Shown: in pieces, positions 1-9,350 of the stretch
Layout of the letters: the number at the start of each line of letters is the position of its first letter
How positions within the stretch are numbered: position 1 is the stretch's first letter
Source: Pseudooceanicola aestuarii
GTDB taxonomy: Bacteria; Pseudomonadota; Alphaproteobacteria; Rhodobacterales; Rhodobacteraceae
DNA: 64,000 bases
Reading direction: 5' to 3'
Assembly: GCF_010614805.1 (NCBI RefSeq)
Contig: NZ_JAAFZC010000002.1
Coordinates: 310,001-374,000 of the forward strand
The notes under the pieces: model-generated
Told to the model about the DNA's origin: nothing
Databases searched by the model: none
Seen by the model: the letters and a program-made list of their open reading frames with translations, nothing else
Position numbers and translations under genes: made by a program

Positions 1-121
1 AGTTGCAGAATGGCTGCCTGTCGTCCGGGCTGGCACCGCGCGATGCGCGCCGGCCGCTGGGCCAATCCGCGCCGGTCGCCGCGCTTTCCGGTAGATGAAC
101 CGGCCCCCGCTCCCGCGCGAA

Positions 122-532
122 CTAGGCGCGCGGCTCCTCGGCCCCGGCCTCAAGGCTGGCCTGCCAGGCATTCAGACGCTTGGCATTCACGCCGAAATCC
201 TCGGTCCCGAAACGCTGGCGCCCCCATAGCCGCAGTTGGTCGCCGGTCAGTTGAACGGTGGTATAATCGGGATAGCCGATCAGCCCGCTGCGCGTGACAT
301 AGGTGATCATCCCCTCCGCCGGGCTGCCGGCCAGCCGGCGGGTGCGCGGCCAGTCCAGCGCGATCCGGTCCAGCCGGGACAGGGCATCGCCTTTGGCGGG
401 GATCTCCACCACCGCGCCGCGCGCCACCTCTTGCGGCAGACGGTGCCAGCGCACCGGATCGGACGGCGCCAGCCGCACATAGGCCAGCGCCCCGATGATC
501 AGCCCAAGGGCCAGCCCGATGATCCATGCCAT
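122..532 (-). CDS. DUF1499 family membrane-anchored protein
   Basis: A 136-residue protein of unknown biochemical role. One hydrophobic helix at residues 2-20 (MAWIIGLALGLIIGALAYV) anchors it; the remainder matches the DUF1499 pattern, with a conserved ITYVTRSGLIGYPDYTT stretch in the middle. I chose the ATG at 532 because AGGA lies eight bases upstream; an in-frame ATG at 550 is the alternative. It follows purS on the same strand with a gap of about 90 bp, so it may be read from the same transcript. The family assignment is by sequence pattern only; nothing in the window indicates its function. Confidence 0.75.
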   Translation of the reverse strand: MAWIIGLALGLIIGALAYVRLAPSDPVRWHRLPQEVARGAVVEIPAKGDALSRLDRIALDWPRTRRLAGSPAEGMITYVTRSGLIGYPDYTTVQLTGDQLRLWGRQRFGTEDFGVNAKRLNAWQASLEAGAEEPRA

Positions 533-621
533 GATCGCATCCTTTCGCATCGCCCCTCCGACACCCCGACTGAACCGGAACCGGACAGCCGCGCGCCCCG
601 CCCCGACAGCGCCGGGCCAGA

Positions 622-852
622 TCAGGCCATTTCGATCCGGTAGCTTTCGATCACGGTGTTGGCGAGCAGCTTCTCGCACATCTCGCGCACCGTCTCTTCG
701 CCGGTGTCGGGCGCCAGGTCCAGTTCGATCACCTTGCCCTGACGGACGCCTTCAACCCCGTCAAAACCCATGCCGCCCAGGGCCCGGCGCACGGCCTCCC
801 CCTGCGGGTCCAGCACACCGTCCTTCAGCATTACATGCACGCGCGCCTTCAT
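622..852 (-). CDS. purS: Phosphoribosylformylglycinamidine synthase subunit PurS
   Basis: A 76-residue PurS, the small dimeric subunit of the three-part FGAM synthase (PurS-PurQ-PurL) that makes formylglycinamidine ribonucleotide in purine synthesis. It starts MKARVHVMLKDGVLDPQG and has the typical GVRQGKVIEL core and CEKLLANTVIE end. Its length is normal for the family. It lies 25 bp downstream of purC on the same strand, as is common in Rhodobacterales, where purQ and purL usually follow; here the next gene is a DUF1499 protein, so purQ/purL are beyond the window or elsewhere. Confidence 0.95.
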   Translation of the reverse strand: MKARVHVMLKDGVLDPQGEAVRRALGGMGFDGVEGVRQGKVIELDLAPDTGEETVREMCEKLLANTVIESYRIEMA

Positions 853-877
853 GGCTGTCTCCTTGGGTCTTGTCAGT

Positions 878-1636
878 TCAGTTGATCAGCCGCGGCTTGG
901 CCGGGCCGTTGGTCTTTGGCAGCACGCCCAGGCGTTTGGCGACCTCGGTATAGGCATCCGTCAGATTGCCCAGATCGCGGCGGAAGACATCCTTGTCCAG
1001 CTTCTCGCCGGTTTCGATGTCCCACAGGCGGCAGCTGTCGGGGCTGATCTCGTCGGCCACGACAAGGCGCTGAAAATCGCCCTCGTAGACGCGGCCGACC
1101 TCGATCTTGAAATCCACCAGCCGGATGCCGACGCCGCGCATGACGCCTGACAGGAAATCGTTCACCCGCAGTGCCAGGTGGATGATATCGTCCAGATCCT
1201 GCTGCGTGGCCCAGTTGAAGGCCAGGATATGTTCCTCGCTGACCAGCGGGTCGCCCAGGCTGTCATCCTTGAAGCAATATTCCACGATCGGGCGCGGCAG
1301 GCGTGTGCCTTCCTCGATCCCCAGCCGTTGCGACATGGAGCCGGCGGCAAAGTTGCGCACGATGATTTCCAGCGGAATGATCTCGCAGGCGCGTACCAAT
1401 TGTTCGCGCATGTTCAGGCGGCGCAGGAAATGCGTCGGCACACCGACATCGGCCAGCCCGACCATGAAGAATTCGGACAGGCGGTTGTTCAGCACCCCCT
1501 TGCCTTCGATCACGTCCTTTTTCTGGGCGTTGAAAGCGGTGGCATCGTCCTTGAAATACTGCACGATCGTGCCCGGTTCGGGGCCTTCATACAGGATCTT
1601 GGCCTTGCCTTCGTATATTTTCTTGCGTCTTGCCAT
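878..1636 (-). CDS. purC: Phosphoribosylaminoimidazole-succinocarboxamide synthase (SAICAR synthetase)
   Basis: A 252-residue PurC, which joins aspartate to CAIR using ATP in purine synthesis. The start [18 protein letters not shown] is the family N-terminus with the nucleotide-binding YEGKAK motif; further family motifs are [31 protein letters not shown], and [12 protein letters not shown] near residue 190. The ATG at 1636 was chosen because the family begins there; the open frame extends upstream without similarity. It is followed by purS and probably co-transcribed with it. It is divergent from the zeta-inhibitor gene, so the 155-bp interval between them should hold both promoters. Confidence 0.96.
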   Translation of the reverse strand: MARRKKIYEGKAKILYEGPEPGTIVQYFKDDATAFNAQKKDVIEGKGVLNNRLSEFFMVGLADVGVPTHFLRRLNMREQLVRACEIIPLEIIVRNFAAGSMSQRLGIEEGTRLPRPIVEYCFKDDSLGDPLVSEEHILAFNWATQQDLDDIIHLALRVNDFLSGVMRGVGIRLVDFKIEVGRVYEGDFQRLVVADEISPDSCRLWDIETGEKLDKDVFRRDLGNLTDAYTEVAKRLGVLPKTNGPAKPRLIN

Positions 1637-1791
1637 GCGGATCGCATCTCCGGCCCGGGCGGGGCGACTCCCCCGCGGTTGCGCCCTCTTACGGCATGGA
1701 CGGATTTGTCGCAAGGCGGCCCCCGGACTTGCGCCGGGGCGCCGGGGTGGGCATATCGGGGGTGACCTTCACCGTACCAGGGACAAGCCGG

Positions 1792-2103
1792 ATGAGCACA
1801 TTCGACGATCGCGAGAACGCATTCGAAAACAAGTATGCCCACGACCAGGAAATGCAGTTCAAGGCCGAGGCGCGCCGGAACAAGCTGCTGGGCCTCTGGG
1901 CCGCAGAGCTGCTGGGCAAATCGGGCGAGGACGCCCAGACCTATGCCCGCGAAGTGGTCAAGGCCGATTTCGAGGAGGCCGGCAGCGAGGATGTCGTGCG
2001 CAAGGTCTCCGGCGACCTGGGCGACAAGGCCAGCGCCGACGAGATCCGGGCCAAGCTGGCGGAACTCATGGCCGTGGCCAAGGGGCAGTTGCTGGAGGAA
2101 TGA
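1792..2103 (+). CDS. F1F0-ATPase inhibitor, zeta subunit (DUF1476)
   Basis: A 103-residue DUF1476 protein. In alphaproteobacteria (worked out in Paracoccus) this family is the zeta subunit, a natural inhibitor of the F1-ATPase whose N-terminal helix blocks rotation. The sequence shows the characteristic MSTFDDRENAFENKYAHD opening, then EMQFKAEARRNKLLGLWAAE, and a helical C-terminal half. The ATG at 1792 starts the conserved inhibitory segment; the frame is open further upstream but without homology. The gene is single, followed by a clear terminator, and not linked to atp genes, as is usual for this family. Confidence 0.85.
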   Translation: MSTFDDRENAFENKYAHDQEMQFKAEARRNKLLGLWAAELLGKSGEDAQTYAREVVKADFEEAGSEDVVRKVSGDLGDKASADEIRAKLAELMAVAKGQLLEE

Positions 2104-2140
2104 TCCCCGCCCGGCGTTCATCGCCGCCCCTTCGATCCCG

Positions 2141-2175
2141 ACCCCCGGCGTCCGGAACGGCGCCGGGGGTTTTTC
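2141..2175 (+). terminator. Rho-independent terminator after the zeta-inhibitor gene
   Basis: A 10-bp perfect stem (ACCCCCGGCG, 2141-2150, pairing with CGCCGGGGGT, 2161-2170) with a 10-base loop, followed by four more T residues. It lies 37 bp after the stop codon of the upstream gene. Confidence 0.85.
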
Positions 2176-2313
2176 ATGCGCCTGCCGCATCCCTCCGCCG
2201 CCCCCCCTCGGGCGGCATTGCGGCGCCGCCATCGCTGCGCCAACCCAGATTGCGATTCCCGCACACATGTGGGATGACGCGCCCAGTTCCGCCCCATCAT
2301 CAGGACCGACCCC

Positions 2314-3327
2314 ATGACCAACGCCCTTACCCGCCTGCTGGAAACCCGCGACTGGCTGCTGGCCGACGGTGCCACCGGCACCAACCTGTTCAACATGGGG
2401 CTGTCCTCGGGCGATGCGCCTGAAATGTGGAACACCGACCATCCTGACCGCATCCGTGCGCTCTATCGTGGCGCGGTCGATGCCGGGTCGGACCTCTTTC
2501 TGACCAATTCCTTTGGCGGCAACGCCTCCCGGCTGAAACTGCACGGCGCCCAGGATCGCGCGCGCGAATTGTCCCGCGTGGCGGCGGAGCTGGGGCGCGA
2601 GGTCGCCGATACGGCGGGCCGACCGGTGATCGTCGCCGGATCTGTCGGACCGACGGGGGATATCATGGCGCCCATGGGCCCGCTGACCCACGAGGTCGCG
2701 GTGGAGATCTTCCACGAACAGGCAGAGGGGCTGAAAGAAGGCGGCGCCGATGTGCTGTGGCTGGAAACCATCTCCGCCCCGGAAGAATACCGCGCCGCGG
2801 CGGAGGCCTTCGCCCTGGCCGACATGCCCTGGTGCGGCACCATGAGCTTTGACACCGCCGGACGTACCATGATGGGCGTCACCTCCGAGGACATGGTGAA
2901 GATGGTCGACAAGCTGCCCAACCCGCCGCAGGCCTTCGGCGCCAATTGCGGCGTCGGCGCAGCGGACCTGCTGCGCACCGTGCTGGGCTTTGCCGCCCAA
3001 GGGTCCGAGACACCGCTGATCGCCAAGGGCAACGCCGGCATCCCGAAATATGTCGACGGCCATATCCATTACGACGGCACGCCCGAGCTGATGGCCGATT
3101 ACGCCGTGATGGCCCGCGATTGCGGCGCCACCATCATCGGCGGCTGCTGCGGCACCATGCCCGACCACCTGCGCCACATGCGCGAGGCGCTGGAAACCCG
3201 CCCCCGTGGCGCGCGCCCGACGCTGGAGCAGATCACCGAAGCCCTGGGCGGATTTTCCTCGGCCAATGACGGCACCGGCGACATGTCCGACGCCCCCGCG
3301 CGCCGCAAGACCCGCCGCCGCAGCTAA
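2314..3327 (+). CDS. bmt: Homocysteine S-methyltransferase (annotated as betaine-homocysteine methyltransferase; probable MetH homocysteine module)
   Basis: A 337-residue TIM-barrel homocysteine methyltransferase. The zinc ligands of the family are present: Cys212 in GANCGVG and Cys278/Cys279 in GGCCGT. DGATGTNL at residues 19-26 and the TNSFGGN motif match the homocysteine-binding domain. Databases usually call this bmt, transferring a methyl group from glycine betaine to homocysteine. Because a free B12-binding protein lies 1.5 kb downstream, it may instead be the homocysteine-binding part of the split cobalamin-dependent methionine synthase known from Phaeobacter. The last ten residues are basic (ARRKTRRRS). 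Single gene, no overlap with neighbours; a CACATGTG palindrome at about 2262-2269 lies upstream. Confidence 0.85.
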   Translation: MTNALTRLLETRDWLLADGATGTNLFNMGLSSGDAPEMWNTDHPDRIRALYRGAVDAGSDLFLTNSFGGNASRLKLHGAQDRARELSRVAAELGREVADTAGRPVIVAGSVGPTGDIMAPMGPLTHEVAVEIFHEQAEGLKEGGADVLWLETISAPEEYRAAAEAFALADMPWCGTMSFDTAGRTMMGVTSEDMVKMVDKLPNPPQAFGANCGVGAADLLRTVLGFAAQGSETPLIAKGNAGIPKYVDGHIHYDGTPELMADYAVMARDCGATIIGGCCGTMPDHLRHMREALETRPRGARPTLEQITEALGGFSSANDGTGDMSDAPARRKTRRRS

Positions 3328-3462
3328 TCCCTTTGCGGCGCCTGCACCCAGGGTAGACGCCGCCTGCCCCCCAGTCTACTGCCCGCAGGTCCACACCTCC
3401 CGGCAGCCCCCCCTGTCGGGCTGCGCGCGCACTGGCTTCCTCCAAACGTCCGCGCCCCCTTC

Positions 3463-3481
3463 GGGCGGAAAAATACCGCCC
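3463..3481 (-). other. Short hairpin with GTATTTTT core in the bmt/radical-SAM interval
   Basis: Read on the minus strand this is GGGCGG, TATTTTT, CCGCCC: a six-base stem with a T-rich seven-base loop. It sits 43 bases after the stop of the minus-strand radical SAM gene and 136 bases after bmt. I recognise G-rich/GTATTTTT runs of this kind as frequent gene-end sequences in Rhodobacterales, so this may be a terminator or a dispersed repeat copy. The rest of 3328-3523 shows no gene. Confidence 0.4.
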
Positions 3482-3523
3482 CCGGAGGGTCGCCGCACAG
3501 CGGCGAATTCCCACGGACCCAGA

Positions 3524-4597
3524 TCAAAACAACGCCAGCTGATCCCCGACCCGCGCCGGCGGTGCAAAAAGATCGCAGCGCAACGCGGGCTGCGCCTGAT
3601 CCAACCCCAGCCGACGCGCCGCCGCCTCGAACCGGCGGGCGATGATGCGGGCATAGGGCCCCTCCCCGCGCATCCGGGCCTGCCAGCGCGGGTCATAATC
3701 CTTCCCGCCATGCATCTCCCGCACCCGGTTCATCACCCGCGCGGCGCGGTCCGGCAGATGCTGCGCCAGCCAGTCGCGAAACAGCGGCGAGACCTCCAGC
3801 GGCAGCCGCAGCATGATCCAGCTGGCCGATCCGGCCCCGGCATCGCGCCCGGCCTCCAGGATCGCCTCCAGCTCGTGGTCGGTCAGCGCCGGGATCATCG
3901 GGCTGGCCATCAGCCGCACCGGCACCCCGGCCTGTGCCAGTGCCGCGATCACCTGCAACCTTTTTTCCGGCGCCGGCACGCGGGGTTCCATCTTGCGGGC
4001 CAGATCGCGGTCCAGCGTGGTCACCGAAATCCCCACCCGTACCAGCCCGTCGCGCGCCATTTCCGACAGGATGTCGAGGTCGCGCAGAATCCCCGACCCC
4101 TTGGTCACGATGGCAACGGGATGGCGAAAGTCGCGCAACACCTCCAGACAGGCGCGCATGATGCCGCGCTCCTTCTCGATCGGCTGATAGGGATCGGTGT
4201 TGGTCCCTATGGCGATCGGTGCCACGGCATAGCGTTTCGCCCGCAACTCCCCCGCCAGAACCTTCGGCGCTTCGGGCCGGGCGATCAGGCGGGTTTCGAA
4301 ATCCAGCCCCGGCGACAGGCCCAGATAGGCATGGGTGGGTCGGGCAAAGCAGTAGATGCAACCGTGTTCACAGCCGCGATAAGGGTTGATCGACCGATCA
4401 AACGGCAGATCCGGCGACCGGTTGTAGGTGATCACGCTGCGCGGCACCTCTTCCGTTACCTCGGTGCGCAGCACATCCGGCGCCTCCTCCACCGGCCAGC
4501 CGTCGTCGAAGGCCTCCCGCTTCAGCCGGTCATAGCGGGAGGTAGCGTTGCTGGCGGCGGCGCGGCCCCGGCGGATTTCAGGCGGATGCATCGACAT
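3524..4597 (-). CDS. PA0069-family radical SAM protein (SPL-like)
   Basis: A 357-residue radical SAM enzyme of the PA0069 family, related to spore photoproduct lyase; its substrate is unknown. The iron-sulfur motif CxxxCxxC is seen as CEHGCIYC after RSINPYRG. Other family segments are GTNTDPYQPIEKE, ILRDLDIL and ISVTTLD. ATG 4597 (MSMHPPEIRRG) was chosen; ATG 4591 is possible, and an upstream ATG at 4654 gives an extension without similarity. It is convergent with bmt and divergent from the corrinoid gene, so the 4598-4805 interval should contain two promoters. Confidence 0.85.
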   Translation of the reverse strand: MSMHPPEIRRGRAAASNATSRYDRLKREAFDDGWPVEEAPDVLRTEVTEEVPRSVITYNRSPDLPFDRSINPYRGCEHGCIYCFARPTHAYLGLSPGLDFETRLIARPEAPKVLAGELRAKRYAVAPIAIGTNTDPYQPIEKERGIMRACLEVLRDFRHPVAIVTKGSGILRDLDILSEMARDGLVRVGISVTTLDRDLARKMEPRVPAPEKRLQVIAALAQAGVPVRLMASPMIPALTDHELEAILEAGRDAGAGSASWIMLRLPLEVSPLFRDWLAQHLPDRAARVMNRVREMHGGKDYDPRWQARMRGEGPYARIIARRFEAAARRLGLDQAQPALRCDLFAPPARVGDQLALF

Positions 4598-4805
4598 TTT
4601 CACGCTATTCCGAGTCGGAGAGAGAACATAGCGCGAACATATCGTCTCCACCACATGATCTCCATGAGAATTTTTCGCACTTTCCCGCCTCGCTTCCCCC
4701 TATAAGTCGAATTACCCTCGCGCTATGTCGCAATTCGGCCAGTGCCCTGTCGCCAAATAGCGAACAAGCGGAACAGGGCCGCAGCCACCCGCGACGCATC
4801 AGGAT

Positions 4806-5519
<714 letters not shown>

Positions 5520-5590
5520 TTTGGCCCGATCGGCGGCGGGGCGTTGAGCATGCCCCGCCCCGTGCCTATCTCTGGGACAGGAGGTGCCGC

Positions 5591-5776
5591 ATGCCCGCAC
5601 GACCCGTTCTGATTCTCATCCTTGCCGTTCTGGCCGCCGCCGCCGTGACCGTGGCGCTGATCCGGGCACTGGCTCCCGGTCTGTTCGGAGCCGGTGGTCT
5701 GTGGCTGCTGGTCGCGCTGCCGCTGGTGGCGCTGCTGCTGCGCGGGGCGCTGGCGCGTCGACGCGACGATGACTGA
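5591..5776 (+). CDS. Small two-helix membrane protein
   Basis: A 61-residue hydrophobic protein. Residues 6-24 (VLILILAVLAAAAVTVALI) and 34-53 form two likely membrane helices, and the tail ends RGALARRRDDD, placing the basic end on the cytoplasmic side. A strong ribosome site (AGGAGG, six bases before the ATG) supports translation. The stop region overlaps the start of the DUF1638 gene (ATG at 5769), so the two are coupled. Function unknown; I recognise no family. Confidence 0.65.
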   Translation: MPARPVLILILAVLAAAAVTVALIRALAPGLFGAGGLWLLVALPLVALLLRGALARRRDDD

Positions 5777-6431
5777 CACCGCCCCCCCTCCGGACGAGGT
5801 TCTGACCCGGCGCGGCGCCGATCTGCGCGCGAAGCTGCCGGACACCCCGCGACCCGTGCTGTTGATCGCCTGCGGGGCATTGGCCCGCGAGGTTCTGGCA
5901 CTGATCCGCACCAATGGCTGGGACCACATGCATCTGGTCTGCCTGCCGGCCATCCTGCACAATCACCCGGAGCGGATCGCCCAGGCCGTGCGCGAAAAAG
6001 TCGCCGAGAACAAAGCGGCTTATGACCGGATCTTCATCCTCTATGCCGATTGCGGCACCGGCGGCGAACTGGAACGAACCTGCGCCGAACTTGGTGTCAC
6101 CATGCTGGCCGGGCCGCATTGCTATTCCTTCTTTGACGGCAATGACGATTTCGCCGCGCGCGGCGAGGTCACCAAGTTCTACCTCACCGATTTCCTGGCC
6201 CGGCAATTCGATGCTTTCGTCTGGCGCCCCATGGGGCTGGACCGCCACCCCCAATTGCGGGAGATGTATTTCGGCAATTACACCCATCTGGTCTACCTGG
6301 CGCAGACCGATGATCCGGCCCTGACCGCGCAGGCCCGCGCCTGTGCCGATCGGCTGGGCCTGGCGTTCGAACGGCGGTTTACCGGCTATGGCGACCTGGC
6401 CCGCGAACTGGCGCGGGACGCCGCACGGTGA
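5769..6431 (+). CDS. DUF1638 family protein
   Basis: A 220-residue DUF1638 protein. DUF1638 genes are repeatedly found beside corrinoid-protein methyltransferase genes, which is also the case here. Visible features: LIACGALAREVLAL at the beginning, the LCGT-like YADCGTGGELE, GPHCYSFF, and FYLTDFLARQFDAF. Several cysteines/histidines (CGA, DCG, PHC) could bind a metal, but no activity is established for the family. The ATG at 5769 was chosen at the start of the MTDTAPP sequence; it overlaps the upstream membrane protein by eight bases, and the 3' end overlaps the next gene (GTGA). Probably helps the corrinoid/methyl transfer system, by context only. Confidence 0.8.
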   Translation: MTDTAPPPDEVLTRRGADLRAKLPDTPRPVLLIACGALAREVLALIRTNGWDHMHLVCLPAILHNHPERIAQAVREKVAENKAAYDRIFILYADCGTGGELERTCAELGVTMLAGPHCYSFFDGNDDFAARGEVTKFYLTDFLARQFDAFVWRPMGLDRHPQLREMYFGNYTHLVYLAQTDDPALTAQARACADRLGLAFERRFTGYGDLARELARDAAR

Positions 6432-6925
6432 GGGCTCTGCACGCCGATTGCGGCGCCTGTGCCGCATTGTGCTGCCTTGCGCTGGCGCTGGACCGTGGGC
6501 CGTCCTTTGCCATCGACAAAGCCGCCGGCGCCCCCTGCCCCAACCTGTCCGGGCATCTGTGCGGCATCCATTCGCAGCTGGCCGACCGGGGCTTTTCCGG
6601 CTGCACGCGCTACGATTGCCTGGGCGCAGGGCAGCGGGTGGTGCAGGAGCTGTTCGCCGGACGCAGCTGGCAGGACGACCCGGCGCTGGCGCGACCGATG
6701 ATGGCGGCCTTTGCCGACATGCGCGCGGTGCATGAACGGATGGAACTGTTGCGCGCCGCCGCCGTCCTGCCGCTGGATCCCGATGCGGAGGCGCAGCGCC
6801 GAACCTATCTGGAACAACTTGACGACCCGGCGCTGGACGCGGCCGGGATCGCCGGGTTCGGCGCCTCCCCCCGCGCGGCGCGGATCGACGGGTTCATCCG
6901 GGGTTTGCGCCGGTTCGTCGCCTGA
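6428..6925 (+). CDS. Cysteine-rich protein with CxxC-type N-terminus
   Basis: A 165-residue protein starting with GTG that overlaps the DUF1638 stop as GTGA. The first 70 residues are rich in cysteine (CGACAALCC, CPNLSGHLCGIH, GCTRYDCLGAG), a pattern resembling the Cys-rich head found in front of some actinobacterial pentapeptide-repeat proteins and the YkgJ zinc/iron-sulfur-like group. The second half is helical and without cysteines. Last gene of the corrinoid operon and convergent with sufE (six bases between stops). Function unknown; metal or cluster binding is an inference from the cysteines. Confidence 0.65.
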   Translation: MRALHADCGACAALCCLALALDRGPSFAIDKAAGAPCPNLSGHLCGIHSQLADRGFSGCTRYDCLGAGQRVVQELFAGRSWQDDPALARPMMAAFADMRAVHERMELLRAAAVLPLDPDAEAQRRTYLEQLDDPALDAAGIAGFGASPRAARIDGFIRGLRRFVA

Positions 6926-6931
6926 AAACCG

Positions 6932-7342
6932 TCAGGCCACGGCGGCAGCGGTTTCGCGCACACGGGTGATCATCGCGCGCAGCCCATTCGACCGCTGCGC
7001 CGACAGATGGTCCTGCAAGCCAAGCCGCGCCAGCTCTGCCGGAGCATCGACCGCGCCGACCTGATCGACCGGCAACCCGCTATAAAGCGCACGCAGAACT
7101 GCGATCAAACCGCGCACGATCAGGGCGTCGCTGTCGCCTTCGAACCGAAAGATCCCGTCCGCGATCTGCGGATGCAGCCAAACCTGGCTGGCGCAGCCGT
7201 CGACCTTGGTCGCGGGCACTTTCAGCGCGTCGTCCAGCGGATCCATGGCGCGCCCCAGCTCGATCACATGACGGTAGCGTTCTTCCCAATCCTCCAGGAA
7301 CTCGAAATCCGCCACGATGTCTTCAAACTGTGCCTGTGCCAT
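6932..7342 (-). CDS. sufE: SufE family Fe-S assembly sulfur acceptor
   Basis: A 136-residue SufE, which accepts persulfide sulfur from the cysteine desulfurase SufS and stimulates it. The active-site cysteine is in KVDGCASQVW near residue 50. The length and the opening (FEDIVADFEFLEDWEERYRH) fit the family. It stands alone, not beside sufBCDS. The ATG at 7342 is preceded by GGAGGAT. Confidence 0.92.
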   Translation of the reverse strand: MAQAQFEDIVADFEFLEDWEERYRHVIELGRAMDPLDDALKVPATKVDGCASQVWLHPQIADGIFRFEGDSDALIVRGLIAVLRALYSGLPVDQVGAVDAPAELARLGLQDHLSAQRSNGLRAMITRVRETAAAVA

Positions 7343-7477
7343 GTCATCCTCCGGCTTTGTCCATCAGGTAAGAGACCACGGGCAGGAGGTCCAGACCCCC
7401 GCCGGCCTCTATTCGTCTTTTCAACCAAGGGTCTTTCTTGTAGCTCTGAGACAAGAGACCATAACGGGTTGAGGGAC

Positions 7478-7984
7478 ATGACACGGATATTGACCACGCT
7501 GACCATCGCCGCCTTCCTTCTCAGCGGCTGCGGGGCCATCCGCGACAGTCGGATCAACCCGTTCAACTGGTTCGGCCGCGCCGAAAGCCGCGCGATCCCG
7601 GCGGAGGAGGTCAACCCCCTGATCCCGCGCCAGAACCGGATGAGCAGCAGCTACCAGCCCGAAACCCGCGTGCCCGTCGCCCGGATCGACGATCTGGTGG
7701 TGGAACGCGTGCCCGGCGGCGCCATCCTGCGCGTCACCGCGACGGCGGCCTACCAGGACAGTTTCAACGTCGGCCTGGTGCCCGCCCGGGAAACCGGCCC
7801 TGTGGATGGTGTGGCCTCCTACACGCTGTTGGCCAACCTGCCCGGCGGGCGTCATCGCCTGCGCGTCGGAGCGGAACAAACGCGCGTGATGACAGAGGCG
7901 CTGTACCTTTCCGACAAGGACCTGGAAGAGATCCGCGTGATCGAGGTGCGCGGTGCGCAGAACAGCCTGACCGTGCGGCGCTGA
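7478..7984 (+). CDS. Predicted lipoprotein
   Basis: A 168-residue secreted protein with a lipoprotein signal: a hydrophobic stretch followed by the lipobox LLSGC, cleaved before Cys19. The mature part contains INPFNWFGR, a proline-rich stretch and IDDLVVERVPGGAILRVTA, a pattern I know from conserved Rhodobacterales lipoproteins of unknown function. ATG 7478 has GAGG just upstream; the frame is open further but without sense. It is followed by a strong bidirectional hairpin. Confidence 0.75.
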   Translation: MTRILTTLTIAAFLLSGCGAIRDSRINPFNWFGRAESRAIPAEEVNPLIPRQNRMSSSYQPETRVPVARIDDLVVERVPGGAILRVTATAAYQDSFNVGLVPARETGPVDGVASYTLLANLPGGRHRLRVGAEQTRVMTEALYLSDKDLEEIRVIEVRGAQNSLTVRR

Positions 7985-8026
7985 TGCGGGGCGGCGCACG
8001 ACGCCGAATGTATTCCCGAACGAAAA

Positions 8027-8057
8027 CGGGCGCCCTGCTGCCGGGGCGCCCGCTTTT
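8027..8057. terminator. Bidirectional rho-independent terminator
   Basis: Nine-base stem CGGGCGCCC (8027-8035) pairing with GGGCGCCCG (8044-8052), eight-base loop, followed by CTTTTC on the plus strand and by TTTTCG on the minus strand. It separates the convergent lipoprotein gene and rnd and can serve both. Confidence 0.85.
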
Positions 8058-8107
8058 CGGTTCAAGCCGCGCCACCGCATGGCAGCGGGCCGGAATCACA
8101 ACCGCGA

Positions 8108-9265
8108 TCACAGATCGACGGTAAAGACCTTCTGCCCCTTGGCAGCCAGCGCGACCTCCCCGTCACACAAACGCAGGGCATCGGCGCCGAAGACATCGCG
8201 CCGCCACCCGCTCAGCGCGGGTACGTCGCGTTCACCGGCCGACAGCGCATCCAGATCCGAGGTCGGGGCGATCAGCTTGGCCGCGACGCCGCATTCCTCG
8301 GCCTTGGCTTTCAGCAGGACGCGCAGCAGATCGGCGATGGCGGGGTTCACCTGCAACTTCTCGCGCGATTGCTCCCCCTGGGGGAGGTCGGCGGACGGGC
8401 AATCAAGCCCGGACTTGACCGCCGCGATGATCCCTTCGGCAATCTCGCCCTTGCGGGCCTCCCGAAGCAACAGGCGCGCGCGGGACAGATCCTGAAGGCT
8501 CTGCGGTTTGGTGGAGGCCAGCTCTACCAGCGCATCGTCCTTGTAGACCCGGTTGCGCGGCACGTTGCGCCGCTGGGCATAGGATTCGCGGAACCGCGCC
8601 AATTCGCGCAGAATGGCCAGGAAACGGCCGGAATGAGTGCGGGTGCGGACCCGTTTCCACGCGTTTTCCGGGTCTGTCACATAGGTGTCGGGATCTTCGA
8701 GGATGGCCATTTCCTCGGCCACCCATTTCTCCCGCCCGGCCTTGCGGATCTCGGCCGAGAGGTGTTCGTAGATCTTGCGCAGATGGGTCACGTCGGCGAT
8801 GGCGTATTTCTTCTGCGCCTCGGTCAGCGGACGCCGTGACCAATCGGTAAAGCGCGAGGATTTGTCCAGCCCTTCGCGCGCGATCTTGCGCACCAGCGTC
8901 TCGTAACCCACCTGTTCGCCGAAACCGCAGACCATCGCCGCGACCTGGGTGTCGAACAGCGGTTCGGGGATCACCCCGGCTGCGACGTAGAAGATTTCCA
9001 GATCCTGGCGCGCCGCGTGGAACACCTTGACCACGTCGGGATTGCGGAACAATTCGTACAGCGGTTCCAGCGACAGATCGCCGGCAATCGGATCGACCAG
9101 CACCGCGTCATCTTCGCTTTCGCCCGGCAGGGCCAGCTGGATCAGGCAAAGCTGCGAATAATACGTGCGTTCCCGAAGGAATTCGGTGTCGACTGTCACG
9201 TAATCATGACCGGCGGCTCGCGTGCAGAATTCGGCCAGCGCCTCGGTCGTCGTCAATGTCTTCAT
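8108..9265 (-). CDS. rnd: Ribonuclease D
   Basis: A 385-residue RNase D, a 3'-5' exoribonuclease for tRNA 3'-end maturation. The DEDD exonuclease motifs are visible: TVDTEFLRE (Exo I, near residue 25), VFHAARQDLEIF (Exo II) and KKYAIADVTHL (Exo III, tyrosine replaced in a usual DEDDy spacing). The C-terminal part is HRDC-like (residues 210-290). The length is typical. Convergent with the lipoprotein gene; purN lies upstream on the same strand with an 85-bp gap. Confidence 0.93.
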   Translation of the reverse strand: MKTLTTTEALAEFCTRAAGHDYVTVDTEFLRERTYYSQLCLIQLALPGESEDDAVLVDPIAGDLSLEPLYELFRNPDVVKVFHAARQDLEIFYVAAGVIPEPLFDTQVAAMVCGFGEQVGYETLVRKIAREGLDKSSRFTDWSRRPLTEAQKKYAIADVTHLRKIYEHLSAEIRKAGREKWVAEEMAILEDPDTYVTDPENAWKRVRTRTHSGRFLAILRELARFRESYAQRRNVPRNRVYKDDALVELASTKPQSLQDLSRARLLLREARKGEIAEGIIAAVKSGLDCPSADLPQGEQSREKLQVNPAIADLLRVLLKAKAEECGVAAKLIAPTSDLDALSAGERDVPALSGWRRDVFGADALRLCDGEVALAAKGQKVFTVDL

Positions 9266-9350
9266 GCCGTTTGTCCGGGCCTTCTTGTTATTCCGTTGCT
9301 ACCCGCATGTTTCCCCATTACCGGAAATTCCGCGGGATGGAAAGCTGACC

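Noticed and set aside
2176..2313. SAM or SAH riboswitch before bmt.
   Set aside because: Only a short CACATGTG palindrome is seen; no conserved riboswitch core could be recognised.
1510..3177. A 555-residue open frame opposite purC, the zeta inhibitor and bmt.
   Set aside because: It overlaps three well-supported genes on the other strand and has the composition of a GC-rich antisense frame.
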